From CCMP332 sp040218795 (lineage in GTDB: Bacteria; Bacteroidota; Bacteroidia; Cytophagales; CCMP332), in the NCBI GenBank assembly GCA_040218795.1, contig JAVJQT010000005.1, forward strand, positions 124,001-188,000: 64,000 nucleotides of DNA, written 5' to 3'. The notes beneath the pieces are model-generated. The model saw nothing but the letters and a program-made list of their open reading frames with translations, did no database searches and was not told where the DNA came from. Shown piece by piece: positions 35,062 through 44,289 of this stretch. How positions within the stretch are numbered: the stretch's first letter is position 1; the number at the start of each line of letters is the position of its first letter. The translations under genes were made by a program, and so were the position numbers.

Positions 35062-37119
35062 ATGGAAAATAAACATCATAATCATACACACGAAGATAAA
35101 ACGCATAGTCATGAAAATCAAGACCACAGTAATCATAATAATGGACATGAATCTCATGACCATAATCAAGGACATCATGCCCACATGATTGAAGATTTCA
35201 AAAAACGCTTTTGGATTTCTTTAGTCATCACCCTGCCTATCGTAGTGCTTGCACCAATGATACAAGGGTTATTTGGTTATGATCTACGATTCAATGGTGA
35301 TCGCTATGTTCAATTCGTGCTTTCTTCAATTATATTTTTTTATGGGGGTTGGCCATTTCTAAAAGGACTAGCTGATGAAATAAAAAGGACTTCTCCGGGC
35401 ATGATGACTTTGATTGCTTTAGCTATTTCAGTTGCCTATTTCTATAGTTCTGCTGTAGTTTTTGGACTTGGAGGCAAAATCTTCTTTTGGGAACTCGCAA
35501 GCTTAATCGTCATCATGCTTTTAGGTCACTGGATAGAAATGAAATCCGTTATGGGAGCTTCCAATGCCTTGCAGGAATTAGCTAAAATGATGCCTTCATC
35601 TGCTCGCAGAATCAAGGATGATGGGGAGCATGAAGATGTTCCAATTGCTGATTTAAAAAGCAATGATACAATACTGGTAAGGCCAGGTGAAAAAATCCCA
35701 GCCGATGGTATCGTATTGGAAGGAGAAAGCCATGTAAATGAGTCCATGCTTACAGGAGAATCAAAACCTGTAACAAAACATAAAAATGATCAGGTAATTG
35801 GTGGTTCGGTAAATGACAATGGCACTCTTAAAATCAATGTCAGGCATACTGGCGAAGACTCATACCTGTCAAAGGTTATAGGTATGGTAAAAGAAGCACA
35901 GGCCACTAAATCTAAAACTCAAAATTTGGCCGATAAAGCAGCTGCATGGTTATTCTATATCGCATTAGGTGCGGGAATCACCACACTAGTAGTATGGTTA
36001 AGCCTCGGTAAAGACTTTGAATATGCATTAGAACGTATGGTAACAGTCATGATCATCTCATGTCCTCATGCGCTGGGATTAGCTGTTCCACTTGTAGTAG
36101 CCATTTCAACTGCTGTTTCTGCAAAAAACGGATTATTGATCAGAAACCGAACAGCATTTGAAAATGCACGCAAATTAACCGCAATTATATTCGACAAAAC
36201 TGGTACTTTAACTAAAGGTGAATTTGGAGTAACACGGTTTAAAAGCACTTCCGACAAATACACGGACAATGAATTACTTCAAATAGCAGCTTCAATAGAA
36301 AATAGTTCTGAGCATCCTATAGCGGCCGGTATTGTTCGTAAAGCAAAAGCAAATGAATTAGCATTACATGAGCCAGAAAACTTCCAAAATATTACCGGCA
36401 AAGGAATCCAAGCAAAACTAAATGGACAGGAAATCAAAATTGTTAGTCCTGGAATGCTTAAAGAGCAGGAAATTGACATTCCATCTGACGCTTTTAAAAC
36501 AGACGATGAAACAGTTGTGTTTGTTTTGATTGACAATTCATTGGCAGGATACATTGCCCTTGCAGACGAAATTCGACCAGAATCTTTATCGGCAATAAAT
36601 ACACTAAAAGAAAGAGGTATAAAGGTTTACATGGCAACAGGTGATAACCAACAAGTGGCAAAGGCAGTTAGCCAGCAACTCTCCTTGGACAACTTCTATG
36701 CTGAAGTACTACCTGAAGACAAACAACGAATCATTAAAGAACTTCAGGAAAAAGGTGAATTTGTAGCAATGACTGGTGATGGTGTAAATGATGCCCCTGC
36801 TCTTGCACAGGCCAATGTGGGGATTGCGGTTGGTTCGGGAACAGACGTAGCGGCTGAAACAGCAGATATTGTTTTGGTTAACAGCAATCCGAAAGACATT
36901 GCCAATTTGATTCTTTTTGGTGCTGCCACCTACAAAAAAATGATGCAAAATTTATGGTGGGCAGCAGGCTACAACATTGTAGCAGTTCCTTTGGCTGCCG
37001 GTGTTTTGGCTGGTGCGGGTATTATTCTCAGCCCTGCCTTCGGTGCAGTTCTAATGAGCCTTAGCACTGTGATAGTTGCATTAAATGCACAATTATTAAA
37101 AAGACAAATCAAGAATTAA
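35062..37119 (+). CDS. copB: CopB-type copper/silver-exporting P1B ATPase
   Basis: 685 residues. The N-terminal ~42 residues are a His-rich metal-binding tail (HHNHTH, HSHENQDHSNHNNGHESHDH) in place of HMA domains. The sixth-helix motif is C334-P-H336 (SCPHALGLAVPL), marking the P1B-3 (CopB) class. The catalytic aspartate is D378 in DKTGTLT; SEHPIAAGI, TGDN and MTGDGVNDAPAL complete the ATPase core. It would pump copper or silver from cytoplasm to periplasm, from where the RND complex takes it out. It is 2 nt after the channel gene and 1 nt before the adaptor gene. Confidence 0.92.
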   Translation: MENKHHNHTHEDKTHSHENQDHSNHNNGHESHDHNQGHHAHMIEDFKKRFWISLVITLPIVVLAPMIQGLFGYDLRFNGDRYVQFVLSSIIFFYGGWPFLKGLADEIKRTSPGMMTLIALAISVAYFYSSAVVFGLGGKIFFWELASLIVIMLLGHWIEMKSVMGASNALQELAKMMPSSARRIKDDGEHEDVPIADLKSNDTILVRPGEKIPADGIVLEGESHVNESMLTGESKPVTKHKNDQVIGGSVNDNGTLKINVRHTGEDSYLSKVIGMVKEAQATKSKTQNLADKAAAWLFYIALGAGITTLVVWLSLGKDFEYALERMVTVMIISCPHALGLAVPLVVAISTAVSAKNGLLIRNRTAFENARKLTAIIFDKTGTLTKGEFGVTRFKSTSDKYTDNELLQIAASIENSSEHPIAAGIVRKAKANELALHEPENFQNITGKGIQAKLNGQEIKIVSPGMLKEQEIDIPSDAFKTDDETVVFVLIDNSLAGYIALADEIRPESLSAINTLKERGIKVYMATGDNQQVAKAVSQQLSLDNFYAEVLPEDKQRIIKELQEKGEFVAMTGDGVNDAPALAQANVGIAVGSGTDVAAETADIVLVNSNPKDIANLILFGAATYKKMMQNLWWAAGYNIVAVPLAAGVLAGAGIILSPAFGAVLMSLSTVIVALNAQLLKRQIKN

Positions 37120-37120
37120 A

Positions 37121-38899
37121 ATGAAAAATATAAACAAAACAACATTAATAGTTGCAGCTAGTACAATGGCTATTGGCTTGCTTATTGGGTGGCTAATTTT
37201 CGGAGGAGCCAATGAAAACCAAAGGGTTGAAAATAAGAACAGGGCAAATGCAGATACAGAAACAATTTGGACATGCTCTATGCATCCACAGATCAGAAAG
37301 AATGAGCCTGGGGATTGTCCTATTTGTGGAATGGACTTGATTCCATTGGAATCCACAGATAGTGACTTAGACCCTAAGGCTGTAAGCATGTCATCTGCAG
37401 CTATACAATTGGCACAGGTTCAAACAATGGTGGTTGATAAGGCCAAAGTAGATAAATCAATACGGATTAATGGAAAAGTACAGCCAGATGAACGTTTGCT
37501 GTTTACACAATCTTCGCATATCCCGGGAAGGATTGAAAAGCTATTAGTCAATTTCACAGGTGAATATGTGTCGGAAGGTCAGGTTTTAGCAAATGTGTAT
37601 TCCCCGGATTTGGTGACTGCACAAGTAGAATTATTTGAAGCCAAAAAAATAATAGAATCCCAACCCGCATTATTTAATGCAGCTAAAGAAAAGTTAAAAA
37701 AATGGAAACTCTCGGATAAACAAATTGATCAGATTGTCACATCTAATAAGACCATAGAACAATTTCCGATACTTGCGAATGTTTCAGGATATGTAACTAA
37801 AAAAATGGTTAACCTGGGTGACTATATCAAGCAGGGTGAAGCTCTATATGAAATTGCAGACTTATCTAAAGTATGGGTGCTTTTTGATGTCTATGAGTCA
37901 GATATGTTATGGGTTAACAAAGGTGATGCTGTGATATACACATTGCAATCAATGCCTGGAAAAACTTTTAATGGAAAAATCCTCTACATCGATCCTGTTA
38001 TTGATCCAAAAACAAGAGTCGCAAAAGCAAGACTCGAAGCTATCAACAAAAGTTTATTGCTGAAACCAGAAATGTTCGTAAGTGGAACGATAGAAGCAAA
38101 AACCCATGCGGATAATATATCTTTAACTGTTCCCAAATCTGCTGTAATGTGGACAGGCAAACGTTCGGTAGTTTATGTAATGCAAATTTCAGCTAAAGGT
38201 GTAAGTTTCATAATGAGAGAAGTAACATTGGGTCCGGATTTAGGTGAAAGTTATGTGATTGAATCTGGCTTGCAGCCTGGCGAAGAAATTGCGGTTAATG
38301 GTACCTTCAGTATTGATGCAGCAGCACAATTGGCAGGTAAACCAAGCATGATGAATCCGGAAGGTGGGGTAACCATTACAGGCCACAACCATGGGGGAAA
38401 TGCCAGTTCAAGTATGGAAAGCATGGCTGTGTCGTCAAAAAAAACTAAAATAACAGAGGATGCCAAAAAGTCTTTACAACCGCTTTTTGAAAATTATTTC
38501 AAGTTGAAGGTTGCATTGGCTAGTGATGATTTTGAAAAAGCTAAAGCAACTGGCGCAGCTTTGTACAGCTCCTTAGGTAAAGTTGATATGAACCTTTTTA
38601 TGGCAGATGCACACTCACATTGGATGCAACAATCAACGGCTTTGAACGCAGATTTACAGCACATCCAACATCTTAGTGACATCAATGCCATTCGAGAAAA
38701 GTTCATCAGCATTTCAAATTCGATGATAGTAATAGCAGAATCTTTTGATCCAATATCCTCTACTATTTATATTCAGCATTGCCCAATGGCAGACTCTAAC
38801 AAAGGAGCAGATTGGTTAAGTCAGGATTTAGAAATACGAAACCCCTACTACGGTGAGTCTATGTTGAACTGTGGAGAAATAAGGAAAACCATAAACTAA
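37121..38899 (+). CDS. cusB: CusB-like RND periplasmic adaptor with metal-binding domain and C-terminal DUF3347
   Basis: 592 residues. An N-terminal membrane anchor (residues 8-27) precedes a small heavy-metal-binding domain, TCSMHPQIRKNEPGDCPICG (C52, C66, C69). Next is the adaptor body (hairpin, lipoyl-like and beta-barrel regions, ~100-400), with GEYVSEGQVLANVYSPDLV and VTKKMVNLGDYIKQGEALYE. The tail from ~440 is a DUF3347 domain ending FDPISSTIYIQHCPMADSN and NPYYGESMLNCGE. It links pump and channel and may collect Cu(I) through its Cys and Met residues. A separate DUF3347 lipoprotein follows, so this domain occurs twice. Confidence 0.9.
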   Translation: MKNINKTTLIVAASTMAIGLLIGWLIFGGANENQRVENKNRANADTETIWTCSMHPQIRKNEPGDCPICGMDLIPLESTDSDLDPKAVSMSSAAIQLAQVQTMVVDKAKVDKSIRINGKVQPDERLLFTQSSHIPGRIEKLLVNFTGEYVSEGQVLANVYSPDLVTAQVELFEAKKIIESQPALFNAAKEKLKKWKLSDKQIDQIVTSNKTIEQFPILANVSGYVTKKMVNLGDYIKQGEALYEIADLSKVWVLFDVYESDMLWVNKGDAVIYTLQSMPGKTFNGKILYIDPVIDPKTRVAKARLEAINKSLLLKPEMFVSGTIEAKTHADNISLTVPKSAVMWTGKRSVVYVMQISAKGVSFIMREVTLGPDLGESYVIESGLQPGEEIAVNGTFSIDAAAQLAGKPSMMNPEGGVTITGHNHGGNASSSMESMAVSSKKTKITEDAKKSLQPLFENYFKLKVALASDDFEKAKATGAALYSSLGKVDMNLFMADAHSHWMQQSTALNADLQHIQHLSDINAIREKFISISNSMIVIAESFDPISSTIYIQHCPMADSNKGADWLSQDLEIRNPYYGESMLNCGEIRKTIN

Positions 38900-38970
38900 T
38901 CTTTCAATAAAATATAAAAACAATGAAATTTACAATTCACAAATTCAGCACAAATCCAATTAATATAATC

Positions 38971-39480
38971 ATGAAGTCATTTTTTACAGTATTTGTAGCC
39001 ATATGGTGTGCACTAACCCTATTTTCTTGTGGCGAATCACAGAAAAATGAAACGAATTTTAATTACGAACATTCCGATATTGATGATAATCAAGCATCTG
39101 AAATATTGGCGAATTACCTTAAAATAAAAGATGCTCTTGTGCAATCAGAAAGCGAAGCTGCTAACAAAGCTGCTAAAAATCTTGTGAGCAACATCAGCAA
39201 TAACCAAAGTGAATTATTGAATAATATCCTTGAATACGCCAAGCACATTGCCAAATCGAATGATATAGAGTATCAGAGAGGTAACTTCAAGGGCTTGTCA
39301 GAGACTATTTATAAATGGGTAAAAGAAACAAATAAGAGTAATCAAAAGCTTTATAAACAATTTTGTCCTATGGCTTTCAATAATGAAGGTGCTTATTGGT
39401 TAAGTGCTGAAAAGGAAGTATACAATCCATATTATGGAGACAAAATGTTGCATTGTGGAAGCGTAAAAGAAGAGCTTTAA
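38971..39480 (+). CDS. DUF3347 lipoprotein
   Basis: About 169 residues from ATG 38971; the ATG at 38923 would add 16 residues before the signal. The signal ends LTLFSC (lipobox). The mature part is a helical DUF3347 domain (QASEILANYLKIKDALVQS) ending KQFCPMAFNNEGAYWLS and NPYYGDKMLHCG. This mirrors the end of the upstream adaptor protein, with the same CPMA, NPYYG and ML-CG pattern. Probably a periplasm-facing copper-binding lipoprotein that supplies the efflux system. It is the last gene of the module. Confidence 0.8.
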   Translation: MKSFFTVFVAIWCALTLFSCGESQKNETNFNYEHSDIDDNQASEILANYLKIKDALVQSESEAANKAAKNLVSNISNNQSELLNNILEYAKHIAKSNDIEYQRGNFKGLSETIYKWVKETNKSNQKLYKQFCPMAFNNEGAYWLSAEKEVYNPYYGDKMLHCGSVKEEL

Positions 39481-39789
39481 GTCAAACTGTAAGCGCAGAT
39501 TGCTTACTGCTAAAATGCCCCAGCGAAGGACTGAAATGTAACTCAAATTATAGGTCATGGACATAAATCAAAAATTAAGAAAAACACGGTACTCCTGAAT
39601 TGTTCATTTATGATAAGCGCGAATGTGATTCTAAAATCAAATACATTAAATTAACTATTGAACTATATGTAAGTACATTACTTTTAATTCTTTTCAAGTC
39701 GACTGACAGGGCACATACCCATGCTCTAGACTTTTATCCACTCATTTTTTCTAAAAATTGAAATCCTTATCTTTATTTAAAGATTAAAA
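39481..39789. other. Non-coding region after the copper module
   Basis: About 309 nt. The only structure I see is a short inverted repeat, gtaagc (39489-39494) and gcttac (39502-39507), just after the last copper gene. It lacks a T-run, so it is at best a weak terminator. No gene is evident. Confidence 0.4.
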
Positions 39790-39972
39790 ATGTCAGAAAT
39801 TAAAGAAAAGCTTCATAAAGTAGTAGATGAATTGCCAGATTCAATTTCTCAGCAAGTATTGGATTATCTGACAAAAATCAAGAATAAATCGACTCAGGAA
39901 TTAAAAAGAGTTGAACATATCAATAAAATTCTTCAGGAAGACAATGAAGTTCTCATAAAGCTTGATCAGTAA
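39790..39972 (+). CDS. Small helical protein, antitoxin-like, without a toxin partner
   Basis: 60 residues, charged and helical (KEKLHKVVDELPDSISQQVL, then LKRVEHINKILQEDNEVLI). Size and the pattern 'ELPDSISQQVLDYL' resemble small antitoxins that pair with RelE-type toxins in Bacteroidota, but the next gene is a DUF2200 protein 72 nt away, so no toxin is present. It is either an orphan antitoxin or an unrelated small protein. Confidence 0.5.
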   Translation: MSEIKEKLHKVVDELPDSISQQVLDYLTKIKNKSTQELKRVEHINKILQEDNEVLIKLDQ

Positions 39973-40044
39973 TTGACATAAAACTTGATAAAATGTTAAA
40001 ATTTCTGAAAACAAGAATTAATATTCTTTTGAAAAATATACAAA

Positions 40045-40416
40045 ATGAAACCCACAGCTGAACACAATGAAAGAGTGGCAAAAATGGTTTTTGCCTCTTT
40101 TTATCCACATTATGTAAGTAGAATTGTAAAAAATGGAAGAACAGAGGAAGAGCTGCATCAGGTATTGGAATGGCTCACCGGTTTTGACAGCAAGAAATTA
40201 AAAGAACTCCTCGATAAAAAGGTAACGGTAGAAGAATTTTTCAGTCAGGCCAAAATTCATCCCAATGCGCATATGATCAAAGGCATGATCTGTGGTTATA
40301 GAATCGAAGAAATCGACAATGAGATCACCCGCAAGGCCAGGTACATGGACAAACTGGTCGATGAACTTGCCAAAGGCCGTAAAATGGAGAGGATATTAAG
40401 AGAGGAGAAGAAATAA
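40045..40416 (+). CDS. DUF2200 family protein
   Basis: 123 residues with the DUF2200 layout: HNERVAKMVFASFYPHYVSR, GRTEEELHQVLEWLTGFD, IHPNAHMIKGMICGYRIEEI and VDELAKGRKMERIL. Soluble, with no known function. Stands alone between gaps of 72 and 219 nt. Confidence 0.88.
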   Translation: MKPTAEHNERVAKMVFASFYPHYVSRIVKNGRTEEELHQVLEWLTGFDSKKLKELLDKKVTVEEFFSQAKIHPNAHMIKGMICGYRIEEIDNEITRKARYMDKLVDELAKGRKMERILREEKK

Positions 40417-40635
40417 TAATCAAAAACACCCGACCTCCCTCCTCTCAGCAATCTTCATTCCTTGTAAATAGAGTTCAGCACCTGATCTGAGGTTAAAGTA
40501 TTGAGCTATTATTCTGTTAAATGACATGGCTTTACCTATAAATCCGGGAGAAAATCAAAATCATCGGGAAATGATTAATATTATCCCTGATATTAATTTC
40601 TGAGAAATACCAAATATTAATTATCCCTCATAAAG

Positions 40636-41028
40636 ATGAAAAGAACACTTATTTCAAATGGAAATCCACTGGAAGATCGGATTGGATTTAGTCGGGCCGT
40701 AAGAGTTGGTCCATATATTTCCGTCGGAGGCACGGCACCGGTTGCTGAAAACGGTGAAACGGTGGGCCTGGCTGATCCCGCCTTACAAACGCGCAGATGT
40801 TTGGAGATTATCAAAAAGGCTTTGGAAGATGCAGGATCTGGCATGGAGGATGTGATAAGGACCCGGATTTTGCTGACAAGAATTGAAGACTGGGAAGCAG
40901 TTGTAAAAGTTCGTGCTGAGTATTTTCAGAAAATAAAACCTGTAGATACAGTTATGCAGGTCTCGCGATTCATCAATCCGGAATGGCTGGTTGAAATTGA
41001 AGCAGATGCTGTGATAAGCTCGGAATAA
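40636..41028 (+). CDS. RidA (YjgF/YER057c/UK114) family protein
   Basis: 130 residues. The family removes reactive enamine/imine intermediates. Seen here: FSRAVRVGPYISVGGTAPV, QTRRCLEIIKKALEDAG, and the conserved arginine in DVIRTRILLT; the C-terminal EIEADAVI supplies the usual Glu. It is a member of the longer, YjgH/Rid-subfamily type rather than canonical RidA, so imine deaminase activity is uncertain. The VOC gene follows 18 nt later. Confidence 0.85.
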   Translation: MKRTLISNGNPLEDRIGFSRAVRVGPYISVGGTAPVAENGETVGLADPALQTRRCLEIIKKALEDAGSGMEDVIRTRILLTRIEDWEAVVKVRAEYFQKIKPVDTVMQVSRFINPEWLVEIEADAVISSE

Positions 41029-41046
41029 ATTTAATCTCGGTATCGC

Positions 41047-41481
41047 ATGAAGTACAATTCAAAATCTCCACCGAAAAATCAGCTATTGAGCTTAAAAACA
41101 GTCATAAGGACAAAAAACCTCAAAGTTTCAAAAGAATTTTACACGCAGATTTTAAATCTAATTATCGTTGAAGAATACAATGACGGCGACGGATCCAAAG
41201 GCTGTATAATGAGAATCGGCGATCAAAATAGCAATGCTTTTATAGAATTATCCGAAATTGACAGTGAGCATTATTATTATCAGGATTCCTTTAGCAATAA
41301 TGTGCAAAGCGATAAAATAGACCTTCAAATAAAAACAAATGATGTCAACCATTGGGCGGCATGGCTGAATGAAAAATGGGAAGTCAGAGGCCCGGTTTTA
41401 CGCCCCTGGGGATCACAATACCTCTATCTCAGAGATCCGGATGGTTTGCAAATCATTATCTATCAGGAGAAGTCTTTATAA
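41047..41481 (+). CDS. VOC family (glyoxalase-like) protein
   Basis: 144 residues. Two-half VOC fold: TVIRTKNLKVSKEFYTQILN in the first half, and GPVLRPWGSQYLYLRDPDGL with IIIYQE in the second. The Glu in the last strand could be a metal ligand. Substrate unknown; such proteins act as dioxygenases, isomerases or resistance binders. Lies 18 nt after the RidA gene, so likely co-transcribed. Confidence 0.78.
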   Translation: MKYNSKSPPKNQLLSLKTVIRTKNLKVSKEFYTQILNLIIVEEYNDGDGSKGCIMRIGDQNSNAFIELSEIDSEHYYYQDSFSNNVQSDKIDLQIKTNDVNHWAAWLNEKWEVRGPVLRPWGSQYLYLRDPDGLQIIIYQEKSL

Positions 41482-41601
41482 CTTTTATCGGGTATTTAAG
41501 TTATTTTATCAATTTTACCTGTACATCTGCGTATAGCACAAAGAGCTCATTGCAAATTAATATTACCTTTTCTTGCTAAAACGCTTATTCTGGTTCAATC
41601 A

Positions 41602-42192
41602 ATGATCATCATGGAAAAACTTTCAAAACATCCCATCACCATAATAATATTAGGTTCAATAATCACATATATTCTCATTCCCATTATCCAGGAAGACAAT
41701 ATCAAGAGAAAAGCGATGGCAGAATATGAATTGAGACTTGTCAACGCCAATAATGATATTGGATTTGAACTGTATGAAATGTATTTCCTTTTTGAAAATT
41801 TTGCCTGGGAAGTCGGCAATGATTCTACTTTAACAGAAGTTCAAATTCAAGAAATTCAAGATGACTATCTCAAAAAATCCATCATTATAAGCACCAGAAT
41901 CAATAATCTGTGGTTTAGCATCAAAAATTTAAAAAATGAATTGTACCTTTTTGACTATCATGACAAAAAAGATGTTCCGCTAATCGAGGAACATTTTAAA
42001 CTATTCTATCAGGGGATTAACAATTCGATTATTGAGAGTAAAAATCTTGTTAATAAATGTCTTAGGGATAAGAATTTTAAATACGATAAGCCTATTCAAG
42101 AATTGATATTGTCAAGAAAAGAAAAACTGGCTGAATACGATAGAATTCAGTTTCAACATTTAAATAGGATTTGTGGAATACTGAATGATTAA
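41602..42192 (+). CDS. Membrane-anchored helical protein of unknown function
   Basis: 196 residues. One N-terminal membrane helix (PITIIILGSIITYILIPI, about 10-27) is followed by ~165 residues of charged helix with coiled-coil character (NNLWFSIKNLKNELYLFD, SLAEYD-like end). The start may be either ATG 41602 or ATG 41611. I do not recognise a family. Such single-anchor helical proteins are often structural partners, but nothing here indicates one. Confidence 0.55.
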   Translation: MIIMEKLSKHPITIIILGSIITYILIPIIQEDNIKRKAMAEYELRLVNANNDIGFELYEMYFLFENFAWEVGNDSTLTEVQIQEIQDDYLKKSIIISTRINNLWFSIKNLKNELYLFDYHDKKDVPLIEEHFKLFYQGINNSIIESKNLVNKCLRDKNFKYDKPIQELILSRKEKLAEYDRIQFQHLNRICGILND

Positions 42193-42255
42193 AAATGCTC
42201 ATTCTCATATCTAAATAGCTTTTCAAAGATTTTTGTAATTTAAAAGCATAAAACG

Positions 42256-42498
42256 GTGATTATGAAAACAATGACTTGTAGACAATTCGGTGGTGCATGC
42301 GATGTGAAATTTCATGCCAACAATTTTGATGATATGGCAGCGCAAAGCCGGAAACACGGCATGGAAATGTTTGAAGCCGGTGATTTTGCGCATTTGAAAG
42401 CCATGAAAGAAATGCAGAATAAAATGAAAGCGCCCAATGCCATGCAGGAATGGATGGAAGCCAGAAAAAAAGAGTTTGATGCAATTCCGGATTCCTGA
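42256..42498 (+). CDS. DUF1059-like small protein
   Basis: 80 residues beginning MKTMTCRQFGGACDVKFHAN (the first Met at 42256 is followed by a second at 42262) and including FDDMAAQSRKHGMEMFEAGD. The CRQFGGACD block with two cysteines and the following FHA segment match the DUF1059 pattern. Function unknown. It ends 3 nt before the AlkD-like gene, so both probably share a transcript. Confidence 0.78.
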   Translation: MIMKTMTCRQFGGACDVKFHANNFDDMAAQSRKHGMEMFEAGDFAHLKAMKEMQNKMKAPNAMQEWMEARKKEFDAIPDS

Positions 42499-42501
42499 AA
42501 A

Positions 42502-43146
42502 ATGACACTTTCTAAAATGGCCGAGAAAATCATCGCCGGTATAGATGAAAATACCAAACTCGGCGACCTTCGAAAAATTGCCAAAGAGATCAAAAAAGAT
42601 CATGATTTAGCCATGGAGCTTTGGTCTACCGGTGACTTTCTCCCCCGTCAACTGGCCATACTGATCATGGATAAGAAAGAACTCGATCAGGAAAAAATCA
42701 ATGAGCTTGATCGGGCTATTCAAAAACACGATTACGAGGAAAGAATACATTTAATCGACTGGCTGCTGGCCAATCAGCTTTCCAAAGACAAGAAAACGAT
42801 ACAATTAATGGAATCCTGGGAAAAGAGCCCTTCCCCATTGCAGAGACGATTGTTTTGGTACCATCAGGCCCGAATGCGATGGATGGGCAATACCAATCAT
42901 GATAATACCGAAGCCCTTTTGGATAAGATCGAGAAGAATTTGATGAATGAAGCACCCGAAGTGCAATGGGCCATGAATTACACCGCAGGACAAATCGGAA
43001 AATGGCAGGCCGAATACAGAAAACGTTGCATCGCTATTGGTGAGAAAACCGGTCTGTACAAAGATGAAGTCGTGGCTAAAAACTGCACCCCCAGCTATTT
43101 ACCCAAATTTATCTCAATTGAGGTGGCTAAATTGCAAAATGCCTGA
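42502..43146 (+). CDS. DNA alkylation repair (AlkD-like) HEAT-repeat protein
   Basis: 214 residues of paired helices: LGDLRKIAKEIKKDHDLAME, LWSTGDFLPRQLAILIMD, RIHLIDWLLANQL and LQRRLFWYHQARMRWMG. This matches the HEAT-like AlkD/AlkC glycosylase superfamily, which removes alkylated bases. The catalytic Trp-Asp pair of AlkD cannot be fixed by eye, so glycosylase activity is uncertain. It lies 3 nt after the DUF1059-like gene. Confidence 0.75.
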   Translation: MTLSKMAEKIIAGIDENTKLGDLRKIAKEIKKDHDLAMELWSTGDFLPRQLAILIMDKKELDQEKINELDRAIQKHDYEERIHLIDWLLANQLSKDKKTIQLMESWEKSPSPLQRRLFWYHQARMRWMGNTNHDNTEALLDKIEKNLMNEAPEVQWAMNYTAGQIGKWQAEYRKRCIAIGEKTGLYKDEVVAKNCTPSYLPKFISIEVAKLQNA

Positions 43147-43202
43147 AATTATTAATTCCCACCTGTCGAAATTATTCAATTCAAGCCTAATCATTAATCA
43201 GA

Positions 43203-43607
43203 ATGGAAATCTTCTTTTACGGTTTGTTTATGGACATCAAAATCCTTGAGCAAAATGGAGTTCAGATCAGAAATCAAGGCAAAGGCCATTTGAAAGACTA
43301 CAAATTATTTATCGGTGAAAGAGCATCATTGATTCCCTCCAAAGGAGACCTCGCTTATGGCATTTTGATGAATGTTAATGCAAAGGATTTGGAAGCTTTG
43401 TATTCAGCACCAGGCCTATCGGACTATATTCCCGAGGAAGTCGATATTCAAACTGAGGACAATCAAACACGTAGTGCTTTGTGTTATAATTTGCCCAAAA
43501 ATAAATTATCGGGGACCAATAGCAATTATGCCCTGGCCCTTCATAAACTGGCTACAGAACTGGGCTTTCCAAAGGCTTATTTGAAGCATATAGAAAGAAT
43601 GATATAA
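43203..43607 (+). CDS. Gamma-glutamylcyclotransferase-like (AIG2/GGCT) protein
   Basis: 134 residues. The N-terminal strand and loop EIFFYGLFMD match the YGxL/YGSLM-type substrate-binding loop of the family, and GDLAYGILMNVNAKDLEALYSAPG matches the middle. The usual catalytic Glu would fall near ALYSAPG/SDYIPEEVDI, but I cannot be sure which residue it is. It may act on gamma-glutamyl peptides or amines. Confidence 0.7.
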   Translation: MEIFFYGLFMDIKILEQNGVQIRNQGKGHLKDYKLFIGERASLIPSKGDLAYGILMNVNAKDLEALYSAPGLSDYIPEEVDIQTEDNQTRSALCYNLPKNKLSGTNSNYALALHKLATELGFPKAYLKHIERMI

Positions 43608-43656
43608 TAGAATTGCTATTGTTCCTTCCTTGTTATTATTTAAAACAGAATCAATT

Positions 43657-43749
43657 TTGTCTAAGCCTAAAAACAAAGCGGAATTACAAAAGCTTGTTGA
43701 GGAAAATTTTGATAAACTCAATAAAAAAGGTAAAAAATATAAAGTTTAG
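43657..43749 (+). pseudogene. Truncated ClbS/DfsB-like gene fragment
   Basis: A 30-codon frame starting TTG at 43657 reads SKPKNKAELQKLVEENFDKL and then stops. The pattern matches the first helix of ClbS/DfsB four-helix-bundle proteins (normally ~170 residues), after which the frame ends in KKGKKYKV and the rest is missing. It is most likely the remains of a deleted gene. Confidence 0.45.
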
Positions 43750-43779
43750 TGATTCCGGATTTTAGCTTAAATTTTGAAC

Positions 43780-44157
43780 ATGAACACCGAAAAAAACAAG
43801 GAAAATGCCATTGCATTTTATAGGATGGCTTATGAGGGAAATCCAAAAAAAGCCGTCCAACTCTATCTCGGAGATAATTACATTCAGCACAATCCGGAGG
43901 TGGAAGACGATCCCAAAGGCTTCATCGAATACTTTGAAAGAATGCAAAGCGAATACCCCGATAAATCGATAGAATTTTTGCGCTGCATCGCTGAAGGGGA
44001 TTTGGTGGCATTGCATAGCCATCAGATATGGCCGGGAAATGATGAATACGTTACCATGGATTTTTTCCGTTTTGATTCATCAGGAAAAATAGTAGAACAT
44101 TGGGATGCCATTCAGCAGGTGCCAAAGACTTCAAAAAATTCAAATTCCATGTTTTAA
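43780..44157 (+). CDS. SnoaL-like / NTF2-fold protein
   Basis: About 125 residues from ATG 43780 (an in-frame TTG at 43774 was not preferred). The NTF2-like fold is suggested by NAIAFYRMAYEGNPKKAVQL, YIQHNPEVEDDPKGF, GDLVALHSHQIWPG and KIVEHWDAIQQVP. The HNP and HWD residues point into the cavity in SnoaL relatives. Substrate unknown. Confidence 0.8.
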   Translation: MNTEKNKENAIAFYRMAYEGNPKKAVQLYLGDNYIQHNPEVEDDPKGFIEYFERMQSEYPDKSIEFLRCIAEGDLVALHSHQIWPGNDEYVTMDFFRFDSSGKIVEHWDAIQQVPKTSKNSNSMF

Positions 44158-44289
44158 ATTCTCTTGCAGGTCATATTCAATTATGAGCTACGGACCTGGA
44201 TAAATAATAAGTTCTACTGAGATTTGGTACCATAATTCAAGACATTTATTAAATTGAATTTTAAGCGTAAAAACACTAGGTTTATTCAC

